NCBI GenBank assembly: GCA_019916065.1
Contig: CM034238.1
Coordinates: 30,885,721-30,949,720, forward strand
DNA: 64,000 nucleotides
DNA from: Vitellaria paradoxa
Lineage: Eukaryota; Streptophyta; Magnoliopsida; Ericales; Sapotaceae
Reading direction: 5' to 3'
Within the stretch, counting starts at the first letter, position 1; every line of letters begins with the position of its first letter. Below are positions 24,701 through 36,700 of the stretch, in pieces. Below the pieces are notes generated by a model. The model had not been told where the DNA came from and did not search any database. It worked only from the letters and a program-made list of their open reading frames with translations. Both the position numbers and the translations under genes were made by a program.

Positions 24701-27700
24701 TATTTAACATTAATAGGGGAACTTAACTTGTTTGTCTTGGGAGCTAGAATTTTGTACCATCCATTATCGCCATGGGCTTCTTTGATAACATACAGACCTT
24801 CCTACTTAGGTGCAAACTTTGGTACTGATAATCCTCTCATCACATGGCTTGCTGTCTTTTCTTCAAACTTCTTGGGTTTTACCAATGAGTCATAAGCTCT
24901 GCTAATACAAATCTGATATGTTTTCAAATTTTCTTTGGCTTTGTCTCTTCTTTCGTCCAAAACCTTCAGATCTATACGTCTGGACTCTGGGACTGCTTCA
25001 CTTCAAAGAGCTATCCTTGCTGAGAGTATAGCTATTTCAACTGGTAAGACTGCTTCAGTGCCATAGACCAGAGAGAAAGGAGTCATTTGTGTACATCTTT
25101 TCTTGGACGTCCTATAGGCCCATAAAGCCATTGGTAACGCATACGCCCAATTGGAGTGATAATCCTTCAGCATTCGGCTTAAGGTGGTGAGTAACATTTT
25201 GTTTGTGGCTTCATCGTATGAAGCAAAAAGCTAACCCACATGTGAGTTTACAAAAGGAGTGCCACTATTTAAGAGAATTACCTTAGAATTCCAAAGCGAA
25301 AAATGACATATTCTCAAATAAAGTTCGAAACTACTAGCCCTGTGGCTCTTCGTAAGGAAATTCCCTCAACACTCTTCCCCTGTGAAGTTAATTGTGGGGT
25401 TTTAGAGTGGAGTGAGCCCAACTTTTTGCGGGAATTATGTTGAATAGCAAGAAATAGCGAGGCCACCGAAGTCCGGCGGAGAGAAGAGAACCAGGGCAAT
25501 CTAGAACAAGACAGAGAGAGAGAGAGAGTAGGGATGGTAGTGGTTGGATGCTTGATGTATCCTCTAGAGGAGGAGGATTTATATATGTGAGGATGGAGTC
25601 CCTTAAACAGGAATGTCTAGTCCTGATTCAATGTACTCAAGGAAGAGTAAGAGTCGCCCACTTAATTCTCTCTCTCTAGATTGGTTGGATGAATTCCAAC
25701 GGCCCCCTCGTTCTATCCTCCAATCCACTGAACCTCCGATGATCCCGCTAATCATTAATTCATTGAAAGAATCCTCAGACCTTGCTCCAAGTCCAAGGAG
25801 AAGTGTATATTCCTGTGATGGAATTGTTGCCATAGATGGATTATTGTCAATTGCTCTACATGTATTAAAGGTAACGTGACGTATGGGGTTGCGCACCATG
25901 GTTTGGTATAACAACCTTGGGACGTTTAACTGTAGCCCGGGTACCCACAAATGTCATCATAGTTCCTTTTCGAGTCATAGCGATAGTCATCAGTCTGAAC
26001 CATTTGATGTAACCCATACAGACATTTGAGGTCCTTTTAAGTGTTTCCACTATTAATTAGAATTAATTGTTTTGTCGTTTTTGTGAATAATTACTCGCAT
26101 ATGACTTGGATATTTTTAATAAAAAATCGTTTCGAGTTGCCAAATATTGCGTTGCGCTTTTATAATGAAATTCTCACTCAGTTTAACCAAAAAAAATAAT
26201 CATAGTCAATTCATTCTGATAATGCCTTGGAGTACACCCAATCATTTATGAACAAATTTTGTATCGAGATGGGCATTCTTCATTAGACAACTTGCTCTTA
26301 TACATCTTAACAAAATGGTATTACTGAGCGCAAGCACTGTCATTTATTGGATGTTTCTCGCACCTTAACGGTGAACATGAATGTCCCGCAAAACAATTTC
26401 CGGTGATACCGTTATGAGTGCTTGCTATCTTATCAATTATGTTCCTTCTATCACTCTTGACAATAAATCATCTTTCTCACTATTTTATCCTTCTATTGCT
26501 CCTTCCTCTCTTACCTCTCGGACGTTTGGTTGTGTTGCGTTAGTTCGTAACCTCGATCCTGGTTTAGACATACTTTTCCCATATGCTTGTCGATGTGATT
26601 TCTTGGTTATTCCTGTACTTAGAAGGGCCATTGATGTTATCATCCGCCATCTCGTAGGTTCTTTGTTAGTGCGAATGTTGCTTTCTTTGATCGTCCCCTA
26701 CTTCCCTCAAGGGGAGTTGTCTTTTGGAGAGGGAGCGTTGTCTCCGAGTTTTCTTTTTGCTAATCCCGTTCTCTTTACTCCTAGCTTACCCATATAGGTC
26801 TATTAGCATCGTCCTCATCCCACTCCTCCCGCTTCGATCACCTCCACACCTATGGATTCTGAGTCACTGGAGGCACCTATTACTGAGCCTTCTGCAAATC
26901 CTGTCACTAGCTCACTTGCCTTTGAGCCTTCTACCATTGATGACCTTATTATTGCCTTAAGATGAGGTAAACGTACTTGTACCAAAACTCTTGCTAAATT
27001 TGTTTCATATCATCGTATGTCTCCTCGTCTTCAATCCTTTGTGCCTTATCTTTTGTTTCTATTCCTACCTCTTACACACAGGTATTAATATCCACTGATT
27101 GGAAGAAACGGCGGATGAAGAGATGCATGCATTGCACCAGAATCATACTTAGGAACTCACGACTCTTCCACCTGGAAGAAGACACTAGGATGTTGATGGG
27201 TCTACACAATTAAATATATGCCTGATAGATCTATTGAGCGACTTAGGCTTGGTTGGTTGCTAAGTGATACACTCAGACGCACAGTATTTATTATCTAGAG
27301 ACCTTCTCACTAGTTGCTCGTCTCAACTCCATTGGTATTCATTTTGCAGTTGCTGTAAGTAAGTCTTGGTTTCTATTTCAGTTGGACATTAAAAATGCCT
27401 TCTTACATGGTGAACTTTAGAAGGAGGTTTATATGGATCAACCAACTAGTTACGCTGTTCTAGGAGGTAAACATCTTATTTGTCCTCTGCATCGAGCTTT
27501 GTATAGGCTAAGCAGTCTCCACGAGCTTGATTTGATCGATTTAGTGCTATTCTTTTGGATGGGTTTAGACAATTTTCTTCTGATTATTCAATGTTTATTC
27601 TTTAGTTTTCCTCTAACATTATTGTCTTGATTGTCTATGTTGATAACATTATCATTTCTAGGAATGATGATGCTGGTATTTCTACATTAAAACGTCATCT

Positions 27701-30700
27701 AAGTACGCAATTTTACATGAAGGATCTTAGTGCCTTACATTACTTTCGGGGGATTGATGTTACCCGTTCCTCAAAGGGTAAATCTCCATATCCCAAAGGA
27801 AATATATTCTAGATTTGCTTTCTAAGACTAGACTTTGGGGTTCTTGTCTTACTGATACTCCTATGGATTCACATGTTCACCTAGATCTTGAGAGTGGTGA
27901 TCTCTTCCTTGATGTAGGTCGCCATCGGAGACTTATGGGGAAACTAATTTATTTTACGACACAACCTAATATTATATATGTTGTTGGCGTGGTCATCAAT
28001 TCATGCATGCACCTTGCCAACCCCATTTTGATGCTGTTTGTTGACTTTTGCGATATCTAAAGGGCTCTCCTCGACAAGGATTATTCTATCAACTGTCGTC
28101 TACACTTACGTTATTGGATATAGTGATGCGGATTGGGCTAGTAATCGTTCATATCGACAATCTACATCCGAATGCTGTACCTTCGCTGGTAGTAACCTTG
28201 TGACTAGGTGCGATAAGAAGCGAAATGTGATTGCTTGCTCCAATGCCGAGCCTAAGTATCAAACTATGCCTCATACGACATCTGAGATGCTTTAGGTTTG
28301 TTCACTTCTTCGTGATTTTGGCATTAACATTCCAGCTCTGATATCCATGTGCTGTGATAATCAAGCTGCTATCTTCACTACTAATAATCCGATTTTTCAT
28401 GAATAGACTAAATATATTGAAATTAACTCTCATTCTATCCGCGATCTCTTGCTTAATCATGACCGTTCTGCTCTTTTGTTTCCTCGGATTCTCAGTTAGG
28501 TGACATTCTCACCAAACCCTTGACTCGCTCTACATTTCAACAGATGACTACCAAGTTGAGCATGTTTGACCTTTATGCTCTAGCATGAGGAGAGTATCAA
28601 CATATATCCAAAATATTATGTTAGTTTAATTACGGTATTTAGAATAATTCTAGGATATTTGCTTTCCTTTATTAGATATATTAGTTGTTCACAACTGTAA
28701 GCTTCTTTGGCTATATATACAATACAAGAGAGGAGGAGAAATCAATCTTTTCTCCTCTCTTCCTTTTCTCTTTCAACTAGTATCAACAAATACCACAGTT
28801 GTTAGCACAACTGCAAGAGCAAAGTATAGCCGGCTGTCCAGGGGTAGAAACCCGAACTTACATATTTTTTTGCACTTGCACTTCATAGGAAACATGATAC
28901 ACGTCATTAGAACCTTTTTGTACAAGTGATGCAACCCTCCGATGCCATTTAATATAATATTCACTTTTACTAATTTAAAAAATAAATAAATAAATAAACA
29001 AAACTGCAAGAGCAAACATATGGAATATAACAGGCAAATTGAGCACAATATTCCACCACAGAAAATGCACAAGAAGGAAAGAACACCGCGTATACAATGG
29101 CATTTACCTGATGCTCAAAGAAGGGGTAATCTAGGTAAACATCAAATCGGTGTGCAAAACTGACATTAGTTTCGAGCCATTTGACAGAATATGTCATGTC
29201 AAGTATTCTCCCCACTTCCAATGGTTTAGGGCTCTCTTGAGTGAGATTAACATGAATGATCTGAATGAAATGAAATAATAAGAGATATTAACAGAAACCC
29301 AGAGGAGGCAATCACAAAATTCACATGGTTCAGAATCCACAGACCCGATCCTTGTTGTATTTAACAATAATATTCTTATGTGTGTAAAGCACATGCTTCT
29401 TGTTATCACTGTTCTTGTCAGGATGCAACTCACCAACAAAACCTACAATATTGATAACATGGCGCATTGAAGGTTAACTCAGCAGTGCCAACAGACTAAA
29501 ACTAAAAATAATGTTTAATAACAAAAGGTAGTTTCATACAGGGGGAAAAAGGATTAAGAAAAATACATACCCCATAAAGGAAGATCATCTGAACTTGGAT
29601 TTAGCACCCGGAGACACCCCCCCCCCCCCAAAAAAAAAATTGAGATCAGAAAAAGGAGGCAATTAAACTGAATATAGCTCCAACAAATAATATAAGCAAA
29701 TGAAATATTAATACCCGGCAAAGTAACATATACACACTAAAAAGAAGATCCATATTCATTTTCCCCTGATCCATATTCAGTATGGAGCCACATATTTGAA
29801 ATATTAAAATCACAGTTGTCAAATTGAGATTCGAATCGTGAGTCAAAAATCTAGATTTGAGAATTGTAAATCATACTGGATCGTGAATCGTGAGATTCAA
29901 TGTAAGATAGAAAATTAATTTTATATAATTTCATAATATATATGATATTGAATAATGAACATTATTGCGCTTGAAAATTAATAATTTAATATAATCATGC
30001 CATTTGAATGGAAAGAATCATAAGATTCGAATTGGGAATCATAAGATTTTGATAACTATGATTAAAATACCATCACAAGAAAGCGAGGATCCTAACTCAA
30101 GGCATCCAATGCAAGAGCGAAAAGAATAAAAATCAGAAAATTGAAAGTGAAAATCAAACCCTCATAACATCAAAGCTTGTAGGGAACTCGAAGAAATATT
30201 TATGTTTAATATAGGACCCTCAACTAAGCTTGCACCTATCTCAGCATTTGTTACCTCTGATCATGTTTGTAAGTTATATATATATACACACACAATGGTA
30301 GAGGTGGTGGACAAAACAAAAGAATATTTACTTTTTACACTCTGGTTATGTCAAAAAATAATATGGCAACCAAAAGCATAAAAAAGGCAGCCCACTACAC
30401 AAGGTTGCCACACATTTATATCAATAATATACAGTACATTATTCTGATAAATAAGACAACGCAGATAGTATGCCAAACTGTTAAGAAAAATAGTATCATT
30501 ATATTTCTCATACTTTAAATGTATACAACCCTACAAATCCACATACAGCAGCGGAAGCTAAAAATAGGAAACTATTCCATCAACATCCCTATACATCAGG
30601 AATTACTTTTATCAATATCTATACAAATCATGAATTACTTATCACTATTCTAGGCAATATACAGCTGTACACAGCTGGTATTATTCATAGCTGGTTATAA

Positions 30701-33700
30701 TCTGTATATTGTCAACACTCCCCCTCAAGCTAGTGAATAGATATTATCCATTCTCAACTTGCCAATGGTATTTTGAAATGGGACACTCGCTAATCCTTTT
30801 GTTAACTCATCAGTTAATTGACCTCCAGTGTACAGCGTACACACATGGTGCGCATATCAATCCTTTATAAAATGCCTATCTATTTCAACATGCTTGGTTC
30901 TATCATGTTATAATAAGTTGCGTGCAATATTGATGGCTGTCTTATTGTCACAATAAAGTCTCATTGGTGTCTCCCATTTAATATTCAAGTCTCCCATTTA
31001 ATATTCAAGTCCTCTTAGATAATCTTGAGCCAAAGCAACTCTTATACTCCTTGAGCCATTGCACGAAACTCCTCTTCTAACTAGATTTCGCAACATCAGT
31101 TTTGCTTCTTACTTCTCCAAGTAACCATGTTCCCTCCAAGAAGGATGCAATATCATCTAGCAGATCTTCGATCAACAACCGACCTTACATAGTCTGCATC
31201 AATATAGGCTTCCAATGATAACTCTGTGCATTTCTTGAACAAAATTCCTTTTCCTGGAATTGCTTTCTAGTAGTGTAGGGATTCTGCATACAGCTTCTAA
31301 ATGAACTTCCTTTGGATTATGCATAAATTAACTCACCATGCTGACTGCATAGGTGATATCTGAACGTATATTAGGGGTGCGCAATAAAAATGAGTAACCC
31401 GAAAACTGAACCAATCCGACCACTTTGGTTCAGGTTGGTTCGGGTCTATACCAAAATCAACTCGGTTCTGGGTTAAAAAATTAATCACCCGATATTTTCG
31501 GTTCAGTTCTCGGATTAGTAGACAAAAGAACTAAATCGAATCAAACTCAAACTGAAAATAACCCAACTTTTGAAACTAACCCGAGAAATGTAATATATAA
31601 CACAACCGAAAAATATAATATAAAACATTATAGAGCCAAAATGGTGTGCTTGAGCTTTAAAGTTATCTGAATTTTTAACATTAATTACTTGGATTTTAAG
31701 AACCGAAAATAAGCAAATGGCCCAACCTGAGAACCTAACCGGCCTAACCCAATTTAGGTTAAACCAAAAATCGAACCCATGCAACCCGATATTTTTTTTT
31801 TTCGGCTCCAAGTTAAAATCAGTTTGGTTTCAGGTCCAAATTTCAAAAATTGAAAACAATTGGTTCCAAACTAACCCATACATACCCCTACCACATATGT
31901 GCGTACCAAAGACTAGTTGAACTACATCATCATTTGGTTATCCAAGTTTGTGATTCGGATCAATAGACGTGTCAGCTGGTTTACATCTCGATTTACTTGT
32001 TCACCGCAATAAGTCAAGAACATATTTCTATTAAGAGACAAAAATTCCTTTCTTTGAATAAGCCACTTCAATTCCTACGAAATATTTTAATTTTCCAAGT
32101 TCCTTAATTTCAAACTCTTTTGCTAAGTATTGTCTCAATGCTTCTCTTTCTTCAACATCATTTCCACTCACTAATATATCATCAACATAAACTAATAAAG
32201 CAGTTATTCCCCCCGAGTGTTTAATGAATAAAGTGCGGTCACCTTTGCTTTGTTTATAGCCAACAATCATCATGACTTTTGAAAATCTTCCAAACCAAGC
32301 CCGTGGAGATTATTTTAGCCCATACAAGGTTTTTTTTTTTAATTCACACACCTTTTTCCCAATAAAACTCATATCAAAACCCGGTAGAGGATCCATATAA
32401 ATTTCTTCTTCAAGCTTTCCATGTAGGAAACATTTTTCACATCAAATTGTTGCAAGTCCCAACCAAATTGAGTAGCCAAGGGGAGTAAAACTCTCGAAGT
32501 ATCATTTTGTCTACTGGTGCAAAAGTCTCTTGGTAGTCTACTCTATATGTCCAAGTATAACCTTTGGCAACAAGCTTGACTTTGTATGTTTCAAGAGTAC
32601 CATATGCCTTATATTTTATCAGGAATACCCACTTGCACCCTGCTAGATTCTTTCCCCTTGATAACACAACCACATACCAAGTCATATTCTTCTCAAATGC
32701 CTCCATCTCAACTCTCATAGCTTGTGTCCACTCCTTATTGCTTAAGGCCTCTGATAAGGTCTTAGGTATGGTACAGTGTTTAAACTGGCGAGGAAATTTT
32801 TATGGGTGATGATAATTTATCATAGGAAACAAAATGCGAAAGTGAATATAAAGGGTGTAGAGTACATGTTCTTGTGGCTTTTCTAACTGCAATTTTTAGA
32901 TCTAGATCACTAGTATTTATAGGATCAAGGGAAATCTCAAGAGAAGCTGGAGTATTTACCTCATTGGAAGTGGTTGATTCTAATTCTTGGACCTGCAAAG
33001 GTCTAGTGATGGTTGCTTTCCTCCTAGACTAAACCAAAGTTGGTCTTGTAGAACTAGGATCTTCTTTCTTTGAAGATGAACTTCTAGGATAGGACTGAAA
33101 AGTTCAAAATCCAGAATTTGTAAATGTTCAGGTTTAGATGTTTGGAAGGATTTTGACACGTAGGGATAGATCAAGGGAGAATGAGTCTCCTGTAGACTTA
33201 TCTTCTGTGGATAATGACTCTCCCTAGAGATCAAAATTATTGAAATAGCTTTCATGTTCAACAAAGGTTACATCTAAAGAGACATAAAATTTTCGTGTTG
33301 CCTCGACGATAGCATTTGTAACCCTTTTAAGTAGATGAATACCCCACAAAAATGCACTTAATGGCTCTAGGATCAAGTTTCCTTCTGTTATGAGAGTGTG
33401 GACACGTACAAACGAAACATAACTAAAAATTTTTGGAACGAAGCCCAATAGATGTTGTGAAGTTTGGAAAGTATTTTGAAAGCATTTCGATTGGACTTTT
33501 GAACCCCAAAACCTTAGATGGCAATTGGTTTATAAGATAAGTGGCAGTAAGTATTGCTTCCCCCCAATATAATTTAAGAACATTTTTTTGAAACAAAAGG
33601 GCTCTCGTGATAGCAAGGAGATGACTTTTTTTTCTCTCAGCAACCCCATTTTGCTAAGGAGTACTAATGCAAAAGAATTCATGAATAATACCTTTCTGTT

Positions 33701-36700
33701 GAAAATAGGAAGAAAGAACCTGATTGAAGTAATCCTTGGCATTATCAAACCTAATCTCTCGACTGCTACTCCAAATTGACTATTGATCATTTTGTGAAAA
33801 TTGGGAAATACATTACTCGAATCAGATTTTTGTTTTATAAGAACGATCCAAGTTACTCGAGTGATCGTTGATAAACAAAACAAACCATCTAGATCCTGAA
33901 ATATTAGGAATTGTGGAAGGTTCCTAAATATCACCATGAATTAAAGCAAAAGGAATTGAGGCTCTTTTATTACTTACTAAAAAGGGCGCATGAAGGTGCT
34001 TTGCAAGTTCACAGATATCATAATGAAATTTTTCAACATCAATTCCTTTGAACAATAAAGGGAACATAACTTTAAGTGTGTTAAACAATGGATGTCCAAG
34101 GCGGCAATGAAGAAGCAAAATCTTGTCTGTTGTCTTGGATGGTATTTCAAAAAGGAAAGATAAGGGTAGTTGATTCTCAGTTTTACTTTGATCAAATGGC
34201 CATTCAAGATAATAAAGCCCATCCTTTTCCTTAGCGTGACCAATCATCTTCCCCGAAACTTGTTCTTGAAATACATAGTGAGAGGGATAAAAAATCACAT
34301 GACAATTCAGGTCTTTGACGAGGCAATGAATAGAAATAAGATTGATGGAAAGTTTGGATACATGTAGCACATTTTTCAAATGTATGATTTATTTAAATGA
34401 ACTTCTCCTTTACATGCTACAGTTAGTAATGAACCATCAGCAGCAACAATTTTCTTTTTTTTTTTTTTTTTTTTGAAAAAAATAAGTAAGATTTTATTCA
34501 AAAGAGTAGAAAACTATCTAAGCATCGATGAGATGCTTATATAGAACAGCTAATACAATTGAACCCAGGCACCCTAAGTACAACTTATATGATCAAGGAA
34601 ATTCAAGAAAGAGGGTAAATCTAACTCCCTTCCATCCTTTGCCCAACCGTAAAGGCTAGTAAGAAAATAACTCTTGATTTTCAAGATGGGCCTACTATCA
34701 TCTTCAAAAATCATTTGATTCCTCTCCTTCCAAATCAGCCAAAACACACAAAAGGGTACCAAATTCCATGTGGATTGTTTATGCTTGTCTAAGGGCTGAT
34801 CCCACCATGCCAAGAGAAAATCTCTGAGAGTTTTTGGGAAGCACAAGTGAACTCTGAAACATGAGAGAATCAACCCCCATAACTCAGTTGCCCAAATACA
34901 ATGTAGGAAAAGATGATCAATAGACTCCTCCTGACTTAAACATAAGGTGCAACGGTTAACAATGTGGTGTCCTCAGTGCTTGAGATTAGCCAATGTTAGA
35001 ATTTTCTCCTTGGCAACACACCAAGAAAAAAAGAGGACACGAGTAGGAACAGCATTTTCCAAAGCATTTGCCAAGGATAAATGTCCCTATCCTCTCCAAG
35101 AAGGAACCGATAGAAGGACTTGACAGAGAAGGTTAGTTTTTTAGACTCCTTCCATACCAAAGAGTCTTCAGTCTCTTCCAAATTAATATTATCAAGCAGT
35201 TCCATAAGTGACAAATAGGTTTCCAATTCCCAATCATTCAAATTCCTTCGAAGTATCACAGACCATGTGCGATGTCTACCCATTCCAATGCTATAGTCTT
35301 TGACAAAAGCATCCTTGTTAACTGCGAGAGCAAAGATCTCAGGAAAAAGATCAGATAATCCACCAACATTTAGCCAATCATGCTTCCAAAACAAGAGCCT
35401 ATCGCCTCTGCCCAACTTCCAGGAGATACAGCTAGCAAACTTCATCCAATTTTTCCTTACACCTTTCCATAAACCTGCCCCTAAAGAATTAGGACCCTCG
35501 GCAGAACACCAGCCTCCCTTTTCTTCCCCATATTTAATTACAATGACTTTCCTCCAAAGTCTGTTATTATCCTGAGAAAATCTCCAGAGCCATTTACCAA
35601 GTAATGCTTCATTATGCAGAAATAGCTTCCTAATTCCAACGCCCCCTGAAACTATTGGAGAGTAAACTGACTTCCAATTTACCAGGCTATGCTTGAAGAC
35701 TCCATCACATTTACCCCAAAGAAAGTTCCTTTGCATTTTTTCCATTTCTTTGATGACTAATTCAGGGGCCTTAAAAAGGGAGAGAAAATAGGTAGGTAGA
35801 CTAGAGAGCACACTCTTGATTAGTGTGACTCGAGCCCCCTTAGAAAGGTATCTCATCTTCCATATAGCTAGCCTATTTCTACATTTCTCCAGAACCGGCT
35901 CCCATATCATTTTGGACTTTGATTGAGCTCCCAAAGGCAAACCTAAATAGGTAGTTGGAAAGGTGCCTTTTTTACATCCCAGGACTTCGGCCAGATCACC
36001 TAGAGAAGTATCGTCTCCAACTGAAATTACTTCTGACTTACTCAAATTAATCTTCAAACCAATGACAGCCTCAAATCCCAGAAGAGTACAGCGTAGATGT
36101 CCCCATTGCAACATTTCAGCTCCACAAAATACTATAGAATCATCGGCGAATAGGAGGTGAGAAATGCTAATTGAATCTCTTCCTCTGTTTCTCACCGAGA
36201 AGCCTTCAATCAGTCCAGCATCTTCCACTTTCTGCAACATTCGACTAAGAACTTCCATGATGATTATAAATAAAAAAGGGGAGAGAGGATCCCCTTGTCT
36301 TAATCCTCTTGACAAAGCAAAGAATCCTTCCAGAGAGCCATTAATCAAAACTGAGAACCAAGGGGTTGAAATACACCATTGAATCCACCTGCACCATTTT
36401 TGTCCAAAACCCATTCTTTTCAGCAAGTAAAACAAGCAACTCCAATTAACATGATTGAAAGCTTTCTCAATATCTAATTTGCAGACAATTCCATCCTCCT
36501 TTCTCTTAACCTTTGAATCAATAACTTCATTAGCAACTAAGACAACATCCAGAATTTGTCTACCACCAATAAATGCATTTTGGGAAACAGAGATAATAGA
36601 GTCAAGAATTTTTTGCAGCCTGGCGGCAAGCACTTTAGCTATCAGCTTGTAAACAACTCCAACTAAGCTGATTGGCCTGAAATCTTTAACATCTACAGCA

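Larger units (their letters stand above)
18626..25949 (-). mobile_element. Ty3-gypsy element (Tat-like, non-autonomous) inside copia-1 integrase
   Basis: Long repeats 18626-19216 and 25393-25949 (591 and 557 bp, TGTGGGG...CCCACA) bracket it. On the minus strand the order is LTR, a gypsy integrase C-terminal remnant (about 24690-25200), an 88-bp tandem repeat array, an oppositely oriented plant-mobile-domain ORF (plus strand), a minisatellite, LTR. Tandem repeats and extra, often antisense, ORFs between pol and the 3' LTR are known in the Tat/Ogre group, hence the tentative class. gag, protease, RT and RNase H are absent. Flanks AACAT and AATGT give no clean TSD, but the copia integrase frame reads through when this segment is removed. 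Confidence 0.7.
16012..28783 (+). mobile_element. Ty1-copia retrotransposon copia-1, decayed and interrupted
   Basis: The element is 16017-28778, in TMN1 intron 6 and opposite to the gene. The LTRs are 16017-16198 and 28595-28778 (182 and 184 bp), outwardly flanked by the 5-bp TSD AGTAT (16012-16016 and 28779-28783). The inner domains follow copia order: gag (from 16738), protease, integrase, RT (YVDN) and RNase H. All carry stops and frameshifts. Interruptions are a SINE (16560-16668), a LINE tail plus hairpin MITE (about 17170-17888) and a gypsy element (18626-25949). The matching TSD across 12.8 kb shows it inserted as one unit before those nested events. Confidence 0.85.
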
